A stretch of 18,878 bases of DNA, taken from assembly GCA_035468175.1 (NCBI GenBank), contig DATITC010000183.1, positions 1 to 18,878 on the forward strand, given 5' to 3'. This stretch comes from JAVEDQ01 sp035468175. GTDB lineage: Bacteria; Actinomycetota; Actinomycetes; Frankiales; Frankiaceae. Of the stretch, positions 1-11,704 are shown piece by piece (the stretch's first letter is position 1; each line of letters begins with the position of its first letter). A model generated the notes under the pieces. That model searched no databases. It saw nothing but the letters and a program-made list of their open reading frames with translations, and had not been told where the DNA came from. The position numbers and the translations under genes are program-made.

Positions 1-354
1 TACGGCCAGCCGCAGGGCTACGAGCAGCAGCAGCAGGGCTATGGGCAGCAGCCGGCGTACGGCCAGCAGCAGGGCTACGGCCAGCAGCAGCCGGCGTACG
101 GCCAGCAGCCCCAGGGCTACGAGCATCCGCAGCCGGGCTACGGCCAGCCGCAGGGCTACGGCCAGCCGCAGGGCTACGAGCAGCAGCAGCAGGGCTATGG
201 GCAGCAGCCGGCGTACGGGCAGCAGCAGGGCTACGGCCAGCAGCCGCCGGCGTACGGCCAGCCGCAGGGCTATGGGCAGCAGCCGGCGTACGGGCAGCAG
301 CAGGCGTACGGGCAGCAGCAGGGCTACGGCCAGCAGCCCCAGGGCTACGGCCAG
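1..354 (+). repeat. YGQ-coding tandem repeat with an internal 156-bp duplication
   Basis: The DNA is made of imperfect units such as tacggccagccgcagggc and tatgggcagcagccggcg. Above this short period there is a longer one: positions 1 to about 105 recur at 157 to about 261 with only two mismatches that I can count. The period is 156 bp, exactly 52 codons, so the frame is kept. This indicates a recent in-frame duplication or slippage event within the tail-coding region. Confidence 0.85.
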
Positions 355-804
355 CCCGGTTTCGGTCAGCCGCCGGGTGGTGCGGTCCGGCGACCGGGAT
401 CGGTGACCGCGGCTGCGGTCATCTACTTCATCTACGCGGGCTTCGCCTACATCGCGGCGGTCGTCTTCCTCATCCTCGGGATCGCCGGAGGCAGCGCACT
501 GAACAACGCCTTCGGCAGCGAGTCCGGCGGGGCGCTCGCCGCCATCGGCATCGGCATCGCGCTCGTCATCGGCGCGATCGGCACCCTAGCGCTGTTCATC
601 GGCCTCCATCTCCTGCGTGGCAAGCCGTGGGCTCGCGTCACGGCGCTCGTCTTCGCCGCGCTGGGCGTTCTGGGAGCACTCAGCAACTTCGCGAACAATT
701 CGGCGGGCTCAGGCATCGTCGGGCTCGCTCTGGCTGTCGCGGTCATCCTGTGCCTCACGCTGGGTGAGGCGCCGTCGTTCTTCCGGAGCCGCCCGAACTA
801 CTGA
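1..804 (+). CDS. Four-helix membrane protein with a Tyr-Gly-Gln-Pro-rich N-terminal tail (5' partial)
   Basis: Frame 1 is open from the first base to the TGA at 802-804, so the gene starts before the window; 267 residues are visible. Residues 1 to about 127 are low complexity: irregular repeats of YGQ, GYGQQ, AYGQQ and PQGYGQ with almost no charge except a few Glu. A short basic linker (VRRPG) follows. Four hydrophobic segments then lie at about residues 140-163, 179-205, 212-230 and 237-255, and the protein ends in a short polar tail. A GTG at 403 could be mistaken for the start, but the upstream frame is uninterrupted and the repeat is plainly coding. Many actinobacterial membrane proteins have this plan (disordered P/Q/G/Y tail plus a small helical bundle), and their function is mostly unknown. 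No enzyme motif is visible. It converges on pyrF and is not part of the pyr operon. Confidence 0.85.
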   Translation, partial: YGQPQGYEQQQQGYGQQPAYGQQQGYGQQQPAYGQQPQGYEHPQPGYGQPQGYGQPQGYEQQQQGYGQQPAYGQQQGYGQQPPAYGQPQGYGQQPAYGQQQAYGQQQGYGQQPQGYGQPGFGQPPGGAVRRPGSVTAAAVIYFIYAGFAYIAAVVFLILGIAGGSALNNAFGSESGGALAAIGIGIALVIGAIGTLALFIGLHLLRGKPWARVTALVFAALGVLGALSNFANNSAGSGIVGLALAVAVILCLTLGEAPSFFRSRPNY

Positions 805-818
805 GCAGCCCACCGTCC

Positions 819-862
819 GCGGCAGAGCCAGGGGTCGTCCTGGCCACCTGACGCTCTGCCGC
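819..862. terminator. Convergent hairpin between the YGQ membrane protein gene and pyrF
   Basis: GCGGCAGAGC (819-828) and GCTCTGCCGC (853-862) form a perfect 10-bp inverted repeat. The 24-base loop can itself fold (CCAGG 828-832 with CCTGG 839-843). It lies in the 80-bp gap between two converging stop codons (804 and 887), so it could stop transcription from both sides. No T-run follows on either strand, as is common for actinobacterial terminators. Confidence 0.6.
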
Positions 863-884
863 AACGGGGGACGCGGGCGGGCGG

Positions 885-1592
885 TCAGGCCAGACTTGCG
901 GCGATGCTCGCGGCAACAGCTCCCGGGTCGGTCGCGCTGGTGATCGGACGGCCGATTACCAGCAGGTTCGCGCCGTCAGCGAGGGCCTGCTCCGGCGTGG
1001 CGACCCGAGCCTGATCCTGTGTCGCCGAGCCGGCGGGCCGCACACCCGGAGTGATCAACGTGATGCCCGGGCCGACCTCGGCGCGCACCGCCGCGACCTC
1101 CCGCGGACTGCACACGAGCGCCCGCGCGCCCGCCCCGACGCTCAGCGCAGCCAGGCGTCGCACCGCGTCCAACGACGGACCGGCGAGCCCGATGCCGCCG
1201 AGGTCCGCGTCGCTGAGCGAGGTCAGCACGGTCACCGCGGTGATGGCCACCTCGGGAGCCGCCTCGACTGCGGCGCGCACCATCGCTGGTCCACCGGCGG
1301 CGTGCACGGTCAGATACATCGGCTTGAGCTGCGCCACCGCGCGGGCCGCGCCGGCCACCGTCGCGGGGATGTCGTGCAGCTTGAGGTCGAGGAACAGCCC
1401 CACGTCGCGTCCCTGGCGGAGCGCGTCGACCGCGGGCGGACCGTACCGGCAGAACAGCTCCAGACCGACCTTGACCACCGCGACGTGCGGCGCCACGGCC
1501 TCCGCCCAGCTCGTTGCCGTTGCGAGGTCGGGAGCGTCGAGCGCGACCGCGATGGGGGCACGCGAAGAATCGTTCATGCGGGGCCCTGTCAT
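885..1592 (-). CDS. pyrF: Orotidine 5'-phosphate decarboxylase
   Basis: This enzyme decarboxylates OMP to UMP, the last step of de novo pyrimidine synthesis, in the cytosol. The 235-residue protein has the N-terminal strand IAVALDAPD, the catalytic DLKLHD motif (Asp69, Lys71, Asp74), the phosphate-binding TPGVRP (181-186) and VIGRPI (212-217). Lys41 in VVKVGLELF is the other conserved active-site lysine. The ATG at 1592 is chosen because it overlaps the pyrD stop as ATGA and is preceded by AGGGAG with a 6-base spacer. A second ATG at 1577 would remove only five residues and has a weaker ribosome binding site. It is the last gene of the pyr operon and is followed by a convergent hairpin. Length and motifs are normal for the family. 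Confidence 0.97.
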   Translation of the reverse strand: MTGPRMNDSSRAPIAVALDAPDLATATSWAEAVAPHVAVVKVGLELFCRYGPPAVDALRQGRDVGLFLDLKLHDIPATVAGAARAVAQLKPMYLTVHAAGGPAMVRAAVEAAPEVAITAVTVLTSLSDADLGGIGLAGPSLDAVRRLAALSVGAGARALVCSPREVAAVRAEVGPGITLITPGVRPAGSATQDQARVATPEQALADGANLLVIGRPITSATDPGAVAASIAASLA

Positions 1593-2587
1593 ACCGGACT
1601 CCCTGGCGGGTCCGCGTCCTCGCTGACCTCGGCGAGTGCCGGCCGATGCGCGAGGCCCACGACGTCACGCACCGAACCGAACCCACGCTCGGCCAGGGCG
1701 TCGCGCAACTCCTCGAGCACCCGCACCGGCGCACCCGGGTCACCGAAGACGGCGGTGCCGACGGAGACGGCCGAGGCGCCGGCGGCGAGGAACTGCAGGG
1801 CGTCGAGACCGCTGCGAATGCCCCCCATGCCGAGAATCGGCACGCGCGGGAGGGCGGCGTGCACCTGCCAGACCGCCCGCACCGCCACCGGCCGGATCGC
1901 CGGCCCGGACAGTCCCCCGGTCAGCCCGGCGAGCACCGGCCGCAGCGTGTCCGGGTCGATCACCATCCCGAGCAGCGTGTTGATCATCGACAGGCCGTTC
2001 GCCCCGGCCTCCACGACCGCGGTCGCGATGGAGACGATGTCGGTGACGTCCGGCGACAGCTTGGCGAGGACCGGGATGCGCGTCTCCCGCTTCACCGCAC
2101 GGATCACGTCGGCCGCCGCCACCGCGTTGCAGGCGAACACCTGCCCGCGGTCCTCGACGTTCGGGCAGGAGATGTTCACTTCCAGCAGTGCCAGCCCGCG
2201 GGCTCCGCGCAGCTTGCGCGCCAGCGTCGCGTACTCCTCCACCGACCCGCCGGCGATCGAGACGACCGCGCGGGCGTCCTGCTCGGCGAGCCACGGCAGG
2301 TCCCGCTCGAGGAACGCGTCGATACCCGGTCCCTGCAGACCGATGGAATTCAGCATGCCGCTCGGCGTCTCCGCCATCCGCGGCGTCGGCCGACCGGTGC
2401 GCGGTTCCCGCATCACCGACTTCGTGACCACGCCCCCGAGGTCGGCCACGTCGAAGAACTGGTTGAGTTCCCGACCCGCTGCCGCGCAGCCGGAGGCGGT
2501 GAACACCGGATTGGGAAACCGGACGCCGGCGAGCGTCACCGCCATGTCGACGTCGGTCGCGCGGACCGGCCGCTCCAGCGTGTTCAT
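1589..2587 (-). CDS. pyrD: Dihydroorotate dehydrogenase, catalytic subunit (class 1B)
   Basis: This FMN enzyme oxidises dihydroorotate to orotate. With PyrK it forms the class 1B complex, which passes electrons to NAD+ through FAD and a 2Fe-2S cluster. The 332-residue protein shows GVRFPNPVFTASG (21-33), the catalytic-base Cys141 in VNISCPN, FMN/phosphate-binding GGLSGPA (224-230) and GMGGIRSG (253-260), and VGTAVFGDPGAP. Class 2 enzymes use Ser as the base and carry an N-terminal membrane helix; neither is seen. The frame is open further upstream, but the ATG at 2587 has GGGAG seven bases before it and gives the usual N-terminus. It lies 49 bases after pyrK, the second-longest gap in the operon after none longer, and overlaps pyrF by ATGA. 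Confidence 0.95.
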   Translation of the reverse strand: MNTLERPVRATDVDMAVTLAGVRFPNPVFTASGCAAAGRELNQFFDVADLGGVVTKSVMREPRTGRPTPRMAETPSGMLNSIGLQGPGIDAFLERDLPWLAEQDARAVVSIAGGSVEEYATLARKLRGARGLALLEVNISCPNVEDRGQVFACNAVAAADVIRAVKRETRIPVLAKLSPDVTDIVSIATAVVEAGANGLSMINTLLGMVIDPDTLRPVLAGLTGGLSGPAIRPVAVRAVWQVHAALPRVPILGMGGIRSGLDALQFLAAGASAVSVGTAVFGDPGAPVRVLEELRDALAERGFGSVRDVVGLAHRPALAEVSEDADPPGSPV

Positions 2588-2636
2588 GATGCGGCTCCCG
2601 CGGACTGTGTCATCACACCGCTCCCGCCGACTCTCA

Positions 2637-3466
2637 TCAGACAGCGCCCGCTGGGATGGTCCCGATGTCGTCGAACAGCACCGCGTCGCCCGGGAACACC
2701 GGACCCTCGACGCAGGACCGCACCATGTGCGCCACCCCGTCCTTGCCGCGGACGGGCAGGACACAGGTCATGCAGACCCCGATGCCGCAAGCCATCGCCT
2801 CCTCCACGGCAACGTGCACCGGGATGTCGTGCGCCAGCGCGCGCTTCGAGACCGCGGCGAGCATCGGCATCGGACCACAGGCGTAGACCACATCGGCGCG
2901 CTCGAGGAACGGGTCCATGGCGTCGGTGACCCGCCCCCGCAGCCCGGCCGAGCCGTCGTCGGTCGTGATCGCGGCCGTGTCGGAGACCCGCTTGGCGTCC
3001 AACGCGCCGAACAACCGGTCCTCGGTGGCAGCGCCGAGCACCATGTCGACCCGACAGTCCCGCTTACGCAACGCGGCGGCCAGCAGGAACAGCGGCGCCG
3101 CCCCGTAGCCGCCGCCGACCAGCACGCAGCGCGCGGGCTCTACCGGCAACGGGAACGGCCGTCCCAGCGGTCCGACGACGTCGAGACGGTCCCCCGGACG
3201 CCGCTCGGACAGCCATCGGGTGCCCGCGCCGGCGACCGAGAAGATGACGTCGATCGTGCTACTCCCGCCGCTGCCCCCTCCCCCGACTGCGTAGATCGAG
3301 AAGGCCCGACGCAACAGCAACCCGCCCTCGGCGCCCCCGACGGCGAAGGCGACGAAGTGCCCCGGCCGGACCGCGCCGGCGATCGCCGGTGCCACCACCC
3401 GCAGCCGGTGATACGAGCCGAGCTTCTCGATCTGCAGGACCGAGGCGTTGCGCACCTGGGTCGGCA

Positions 3467-3467
<1 letters not shown>
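2637..3467 (-). CDS. pyrK: Dihydroorotate dehydrogenase electron transfer subunit
   Basis: This ferredoxin-reductase-like subunit carries FAD and a 2Fe-2S cluster and links PyrD to NAD+. The 276-residue protein shows the FAD-binding RRAFSIY (53-59), a Gly-rich NAD-binding stretch GGGYGAAPL (118-126), CGPMPM (197-202), and the cluster ligands Cys227, Cys232, Cys235 and Cys252 in the expected spacing (CGIGVCMTC then SC). Immediately after the FAD motif is a Gly/Ser-rich stretch (61-70, VGGGGSGGSS) that looks like a small loop insertion. The ATG shares one base with the carB stop (TGATG), which supports coupled translation. Together with pyrD it makes the orotate step NAD-dependent rather than quinone-dependent. 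Confidence 0.95.
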
Positions 3468-6810
<3,343 letters not shown>

Positions 6811-6811
<1 letters not shown>

Positions 6812-8022
6812 CAGGCGTTTCCCTTCTTCCCGGGGTGCTGCATGAGGTCCACGAACGAGTCGAACAGCGAGTCGGCGTCGTGCGGGCCGGGCGCGGCCTC
6901 CGGGTGGTACTGCACCGAGAACGCGGGCAGGTCGAGCAGCCGCAGGCCCTCGACCACGTTGTCGTTCAGTGCCACGTGGCTGACCTCGACCCGTCCGTAG
7001 GGGGTGTCGGTGCGGCCGTCCAGCGGGGCGTCGACCGCGAAGCCGTGGTTGTGGCTGGTGACAGCGACCCGGCCGGTCGCGCGGTCCTGCACTGGCTGGT
7101 TGATGCCGCGGTGGCCGTAGACCAGCTTGTAGGTGCCGAAGCCGAGGGCGCGACCGAGGATCTGATTGCCGAAACAGATGCCGAACAGCGGTGTCTCGGA
7201 CTGCAGCACCTTCTGGGCTGCCTCGACGGCGTAGCTGGTGGTCGCCGGATCCCCGGGACCGTTGGACAGGAAGACCCCGTCCGGGCCGTCGGCGAGCAGG
7301 TCGTCGCCGGACGCGGTGGCCGGGAAGACCGTGACCTCGATGCCGCGGGCGGCCATCCGGGCGGGGGTACGGGACTTGATCCCGAGGTCCAGCGCACTGA
7401 CCCGCAGGCGCACTTCGCTCACCCCGAACGACGCCGGCGAGACGGTGTACGGCTCCTGCGTACTCACCGTGGGCGCGAGGTTGGCCCCGACCATCCCGGG
7501 GCTGTCGAGGATCCGCTGCAGCAGCGCGGCTTCGCCTGCCCCGTCGGCGGGCGCGGGGGCGATCGCTCCCCGCATTGCGCCCCGCTCCCGCAGATGCCGG
7601 GTCAGGGCCCGGGTGTCGATGCCGGACATGCCGACGATCCCCTGGGCCCGCAGCTCGTCCTCCAGCGTCCGCCGGGACCGCCAGTTGCTGGGGATACGGC
7701 TCGGGTCGCGGACGACATAGCCCGCGACCCACATCGCCCGGCTCTCCGGGTCCTCGTCGTTCACGCCGGTGTTGCCGATGTGCGGAGCGGTCTGCACGAC
7801 GATCTGACCGGCGTACGACGGGTCGGTCAGCGTCTCCTGATAGCCGGTCATCCCGGTGGCGAACACGGCTTCGCCGAAGGTCTCGGCCGGTCGGCCGAGG
7901 TCGTCCGACGTGGCGCCGAACGACTCGCCGCGGAACGTGCGGCCGTCCTCGAGCATCAGGACGGCTGGGCTGCTTCTGGAGATCCGGCTGATCGGGGTCC
8001 GGCTCGGGGTGGTGCGACTCAA
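6811..8022 (-). CDS. carA: Carbamoyl-phosphate synthase, small (glutaminase) subunit
   Basis: This class I glutamine amidotransferase releases ammonia from glutamine for CarB. The 403-residue protein has the N-terminal CarA domain (LEDGRTFRGESFG, 24-36; FATGMTGYQETLTDPSY, 54-70), the nucleophile Cys283 in GICFGNQILG, and His373/Glu375 in QYHPEAAPGPHD. SNGPGDP (253-259) is the oxyanion strand. An in-frame TGA at 8026-8028 limits how far upstream it can begin. TTG at 8022 has GGAG with a 7-base spacer and is preferred. The alternative ATG lies 22 codons downstream (LMLEDG), so the Arg/Ser-rich first 20 residues are the uncertain part. It follows the membrane-protein gene by 31 bases and overlaps carB by one base. 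Confidence 0.95.
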
Positions 8023-8053
8023 GCGTCATCTCCAGTCAACATGGGGGTTCCGA

Positions 8054-8620
8054 TCAACAGGGGGCCCCGGTGAGAAGGGACTCGACAGCGGTGACGATCT
8101 CGGGATAGCGGGACGCCTGGCCACGGAAGGCGGACTCGCAAGGGGTCCCGTCCCAGTCCCAGCCGACGATGACCATGCCCGGTCCGGGGACGACCTTGTT
8201 GGCGAGCCCCGGGCCGATCCGAACCCCGGCGAGCGCGGTCCGCGGCAGCCACAGGCCAGCGAGGTCGACGCCCTGATCGGTGACGACCAAGTCCCCGCCC
8301 GCGCGCCGGCCGAGGCCACGGCCGGCGATGCGGTCCTGCCAGCCGCCTGCACCGACGCTGCCGATGTAGACGCCGGGCATCGGCGGGACGAGCGGATCCG
8401 GCAACGGCTCGGGACGCGGCGAGGCGAGTTCCGGCAACGGCGGCAGGCTCTGGACCCGCCGGGCCCGGCGGCGCCACCCGCGCCACATCGCGAGATAGCC
8501 CAGCGCGATGACCAGGACGACGACCACCGTGAACAGCAGGTGTTCGCCGAGCCGGTCCGGCGGACGGGCAGGGGCGAGCAGGAGCGTCGGTCCGGGCGAC
8601 GCAACGGTCGGGACCGTCAT
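8054..8620 (-). CDS. Single-pass membrane protein with PH-like C-terminal domain, inside the pyr operon
   Basis: The 188-residue protein is translated from an ATG that overlaps the pyrC stop (ATGA) and lies just before carA. After a Pro/Arg-rich N-terminus comes one membrane helix (about 28-46, LLFTVVVVLVIALGYLAMW), then a basic stop-transfer segment (WRRRARR, 49-55). The positive charges place the C-terminal part in the cytosol. A Pro-rich linker (59-82) leads to a beta-rich domain (83-188) with YIGSVGAGGWQDRIAGRGLG, DLVVTDQGVDLAGLWLPRTAL and a final IVTAVESLL. I recall similar proteins at this exact place in other actinobacterial pyr operons (for example between pyrC and carA in mycobacteria), where they are annotated as PH-like, membrane or export proteins. 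The function is unknown. The position suggests a link to pyrimidine synthesis or membrane tethering of its enzymes, but that is inference. Confidence 0.85.
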   Translation of the reverse strand: MTVPTVASPGPTLLLAPARPPDRLGEHLLFTVVVVLVIALGYLAMWRGWRRRARRVQSLPPLPELASPRPEPLPDPLVPPMPGVYIGSVGAGGWQDRIAGRGLGRRAGGDLVVTDQGVDLAGLWLPRTALAGVRIGPGLANKVVPGPGMVIVGWDWDGTPCESAFRGQASRYPEIVTAVESLLTGAPC

Positions 8621-9966
8621 GCGATCTGCCCGTCCAGGACCGTCGGGCGGCCACGCAGGAACGTGGCCAGCACCCGCGTGGGCAGAGACCGCCCGGCGTA
8701 GGGAGTGTTGCGGCTGCGGGAGGCGAGGCCGGCCGCATCGACCGTCCAGGTGGCGGCCGGGTCGACGAGCGTGAGCGTCGCGGGTGAGCCGACTGCCAGG
8801 GTGCGACCGTGGTCGGCGAGCCGGCCGATACGCGCCGGAGCCGCCGACATCCGCTCGGCCAGCAGCGGCCACAGCCGATCGTCGTCGACCCGCCCACACA
8901 TCGCCTCGACCGCGACCGACAAGGCGGTCTGCAGCCCGAGCATCCCGGGTCGGGCCGCGGCCCACTCGGCTTCCTTGTCCTCCAGCGCATGGGGGGCGTG
9001 ATCGGTGGCGACGCAGTCGATCGTCCCGTCGGCCAGGCCAGCCCGGAGCGCCTCGACATCGGCGGCGGTGCGCAGCGGCGGGTTGACCTTGAAGACCGGG
9101 TCGTAGCCGCCGACCAGCGCGTCCGTGAGCAGCAGGTGGTGCGGGGTGACCTCGGCGGTGACCTGCCAGCCCTTCGCCTTGGCCCAGCGAAGGATCTCGA
9201 CCGATCCGGCGGTCGAGACGTGGCAGACGTGCAGCCTCGACCCGACGTGGCCGGCGAGCAGGACGTCCCGGGCGATGACCGCTTCCTCGGCCACCGCCGG
9301 CCATCCGGTGAGGCCGAGTCGCGCCGACTCGGTCCCCTCGTTCATCTGGGCACCTTCGGTGAGGCGCGGTTCCTCGGCGTGCTGGGCGACGACGCCGTCG
9401 AACGCCTTCACATACTCCAGCGCCCGCCGCATCAGCAGCGGGTCGGAGACGCAGTGGCCGTCGTCGGAGAAGACCCGCACGCGGGCGGCGGAGTCCGCCA
9501 TCGCGCCCAGCTCGGCCAGCCGCTGACCGGCGAGGCCCACCGTCACGGCCCCGACCGGGGCGACGTCGCAGTGCCCCGCCTCGCGGCCGAGCCGCCAGAC
9601 CTGCTCGACGACGCCGGCGGTGTCGGCGACCGGTTCCGTGTTCGCCATGGCGTGCACCGCCGTGAAGCCGCCGAGGGCGGCCGCCCGGGTACCGGACTCG
9701 ACGGTCTCGGCGTCCTCCCGCCCCGGCTCGCGCAGGTGGGTGTGCAGGTCGACCAGACCCGGCAGAGCGATCAGACCGGTGGCGTCGAGCACCTCAGCGC
9801 CGGCGGCGTCCAGCCGCCCGATCTCGGCGATCCGACCGGCCTCCAGCAACACATCGGTCGGCGGCGCGCCCAGCAGCGACACGCCACGGAGCAGGTAGCG
9901 GCCGGACAGCGTCGAGACCGTGCTCAGCGCACCGGACGAGGCGGGCGAGAAGGAGGAGACGCTCAC
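8617..9966 (-). CDS. pyrC: Dihydroorotase
   Basis: This zinc amidohydrolase cyclises carbamoyl aspartate to dihydroorotate. The 449-residue protein is class I: DLHTHLREPGRED (73-85) gives metal ligands His75 and His77 and substrate Arg79, FSDDG (166-170) takes the place of the carbamylated lysine region, and His196 (VAQHAEE), His249 (VCHVSTAG) and Asp322 (ATDHAPH) complete the site. NPPLR (295-299) is the conserved substrate loop. The frame is open upstream of the gene, but GTG at 9966 overlaps the pyrB stop as GTGA and has GAGG seven bases before it. The first 20 residues are Ser-rich and variable. The stop overlaps the next gene by ATGA. Confidence 0.96.
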   Translation of the reverse strand: MSVSSFSPASSGALSTVSTLSGRYLLRGVSLLGAPPTDVLLEAGRIAEIGRLDAAGAEVLDATGLIALPGLVDLHTHLREPGREDAETVESGTRAAALGGFTAVHAMANTEPVADTAGVVEQVWRLGREAGHCDVAPVGAVTVGLAGQRLAELGAMADSAARVRVFSDDGHCVSDPLLMRRALEYVKAFDGVVAQHAEEPRLTEGAQMNEGTESARLGLTGWPAVAEEAVIARDVLLAGHVGSRLHVCHVSTAGSVEILRWAKAKGWQVTAEVTPHHLLLTDALVGGYDPVFKVNPPLRTAADVEALRAGLADGTIDCVATDHAPHALEDKEAEWAAARPGMLGLQTALSVAVEAMCGRVDDDRLWPLLAERMSAAPARIGRLADHGRTLAVGSPATLTLVDPAATWTVDAAGLASRSRNTPYAGRSLPTRVLATFLRGRPTVLDGQIA

Positions 9967-10913
9967 GCCGCCACCTCGATCCCGGTCGGCGGATCCACCG
10001 GTCGGGGACCGCCGAGCAGCAGGTACAGGACGGCCATCCGCACACTCACTCCGTTCGCGACCTGATCGACGATGGTGCTGCGCAGCGAGTCGGCCACCTC
10101 GGAAGCGATCTCCATCCCGCGGACCATCGGCCCCGGGTGCATGACCACCGCGTGCTCGGGCAGTACCGCCATCCGTTCCGCGTCCAAGCCGTATCGGCGG
10201 CTGTACTCGCGCACCGTCGGGAAGAACGCCGCGTTCATCCGCTCCCGCTGGACCCGCAGCATCATCACGACGTCGCACTTGGGCAGGACCGCGTCGAGGT
10301 CGTAGGAGACCTCGGCCGGCCAGGCGTCGACCCCGACCGGCAGCAGGGTCGGTGGGGCGACCAGCGTCACCGAGGCGCCGAGCGTCGCCAGCAGGAGCAC
10401 GTTCGACCGCGCGACCCGGCTGTGCAGCACGTCGCCGACGATGCCGACATGCAGCCCGTCCAGGCGGCCGAGCCGCTGCCGCATCGTGAACGCGTCGAGC
10501 AGGGCCTGAGTGGGGTGTTCGTGCGTGCCGTCGCCGGCGTTGAGGACGCTCCCCCGCACCCATGCCGCGAGCCGGTGCGGGGCTCCGCTGGCCGAGTGTC
10601 TGATGACGATCCCATCGGCGCCCATAGCCTCGAGCGTCAGCGCGGTGTCCTTGAGGCTTTCGCCCTTGCTGACGCTCGAACCCTTGGCCGAGAAGTTGAT
10701 GACGTCGGCGGAGAGCCGCTTCGCGGCGACCTCGAACGAGGTGCGGGTACGGGTCGAGTCCTCGAAGAACAGGTTGACCACGGTCTTGCCGCGCAGCGTC
10801 GGCAGCTTCTTGATCGGACGGTCGGCGACCAGCGCCATCTGTTCCGCGGTGTCGAGGACCAGCAGTGCCTCGTCCCGGCTGAGGTCGCCGGCCGACAGCA
10901 GGTGTCGCATCAT
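9963..10913 (-). CDS. pyrB: Aspartate carbamoyltransferase, catalytic chain
   Basis: This enzyme condenses carbamoyl phosphate with aspartate, the committed step of the pathway. The 316-residue protein carries the carbamoyl-phosphate loop FFEDSTRTRTSFE (49-61), the catalytic Lys83 loop (AKGSSVSKGES), IRHS (104-107), DGTHEHPTQALLD (128-140) and the C-terminal HPGPMVRG. No pyrI regulatory-chain gene is nearby, so this is probably the unregulated trimeric form, with control exerted through PyrR. Two ATGs stand in tandem (10913 and 10910); the first shares a base with the pyrR stop (TGATGATG). AGGGGAG, six bases before the first ATG, is a good ribosome binding site. Confidence 0.97.
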   Translation of the reverse strand: MMRHLLSAGDLSRDEALLVLDTAEQMALVADRPIKKLPTLRGKTVVNLFFEDSTRTRTSFEVAAKRLSADVINFSAKGSSVSKGESLKDTALTLEAMGADGIVIRHSASGAPHRLAAWVRGSVLNAGDGTHEHPTQALLDAFTMRQRLGRLDGLHVGIVGDVLHSRVARSNVLLLATLGASVTLVAPPTLLPVGVDAWPAEVSYDLDAVLPKCDVVMMLRVQRERMNAAFFPTVREYSRRYGLDAERMAVLPEHAVVMHPGPMVRGMEIASEVADSLRSTIVDQVANGVSVRMAVLYLLLGGPRPVDPPTGIEVAA

Positions 10914-11698
10914 CAGGCACTCCCCTCTGCCGGGCCGGTTCCCGCCGCGGGCGAACTCGTGGCGGGTGGCCGGGCGCGTTTCGAGCCGGCGGCCAGCGCC
11001 GCGTACCCGCGGTGCTCATCACCGGTCTCGGCCAGCAGGACGCCGTCGCGGCCGTCCGCCTCGGCCAGCAGCACCTGAACCGATTCCTGCCGTGACGTCG
11101 GGAGGTTCTTGCCGACGTAGTCGGCTCGGATCGGCAGCTCCCGGTGGCCGCGGTCGATGAGCACGGCCAGCTGGACCGAGCGCGGGCGTCCGAAGTCGTT
11201 CAGGGCGTCCAGCGCGGCCCGCACGGTGCGGCCGGAGTAGAGGACGTCGTCGACGAGCACCACCACGGTGCCGTCGATCTCGGCGGGCACGTCGGTGGTC
11301 TCGAGCGGGCGGACGCCGCGGAGCCGCAGGTCGTCGCGGTACATCGTCGGGTCGAGGGAGCCGACCGGCACCTCCCGGCCCTCGAACTCGTGGATGCGCT
11401 GCGCGAGCCGCTGGGCGAGCAGCACCCCCCGAGTGGGAATGCCGAGCAGCACGACGTCGCGGGCGCCGTCGGTCCGTTCGAGGATCTGGTGGGCGATGCG
11501 GGTGAGGGTGCGGCCGAGGTCGGCGGCGCTCAAGACCTGACGGAGGTCGGCGTCGGACGAACCGGAACGGCCTCGCGGTGACGCAGCGTCATCGCTGTTC
11601 GTCAATGTCACCGTGGCGTCGACGGTAGGAACCCCGTCGAACGGCGACCCGGGAGCCCGCATCGGGAGCGCGGCATCCCCGGCGGATGATTGCACCAC
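10913..11698 (-). CDS. pyrR: PyrR bifunctional pyr operon regulator / uracil phosphoribosyltransferase
   Basis: PyrR binds pyr mRNA when UMP is high and can also make UMP from uracil and PRPP. The PRPP-binding motif VVVLVDDVLYSGRTVRAALDAL lies at 145-166. LGIPTRGVLLAQRLA (85-99), TMYRDDL (118-124) and LIDRGHRELPIRADYVGKNLPTS (180-202) are typical family blocks. The core (about 50-224) matches a normal PyrR of about 180 residues. The full reading frame of 261 residues adds some 48 residues of Ala/Ser/Asp-rich N-terminus and a 35-residue Ala/Pro-rich C-terminus. The start is GTG at 11698: AAGGAGG stands 7 bases before it, the strongest ribosome binding site in the window. A second GTG follows directly, and ATG at codon 13 is a weaker alternative. 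First gene of the operon. Confidence 0.95.
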   Translation of the reverse strand: MVQSSAGDAALPMRAPGSPFDGVPTVDATVTLTNSDDAASPRGRSGSSDADLRQVLSAADLGRTLTRIAHQILERTDGARDVVLLGIPTRGVLLAQRLAQRIHEFEGREVPVGSLDPTMYRDDLRLRGVRPLETTDVPAEIDGTVVVLVDDVLYSGRTVRAALDALNDFGRPRSVQLAVLIDRGHRELPIRADYVGKNLPTSRQESVQVLLAEADGRDGVLLAETGDEHRGYAALAAGSKRARPPATSSPAAGTGPAEGSA

Positions 11699-11704
11699 TT
11701 CATT

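Noticed and set aside
1..354. Repeat region as a CRISPR array or non-coding minisatellite
   Set aside because: There are no constant repeats with unique spacers. All unit lengths keep a reading frame that encodes a consistent peptide repeat.
41..406. Ser/Arg/Ala-rich reading frame over the repeat region
   Set aside because: It is the +1 shadow of the YGQ repeat. Frame 1 continues directly into the membrane protein and is the coding one.
403..804. Separate 133-residue gene starting at GTG 403
   Set aside because: There is no stop codon between base 1 and 403 in this frame, and no ribosome binding site before 403; the upstream repeat is part of the same protein.
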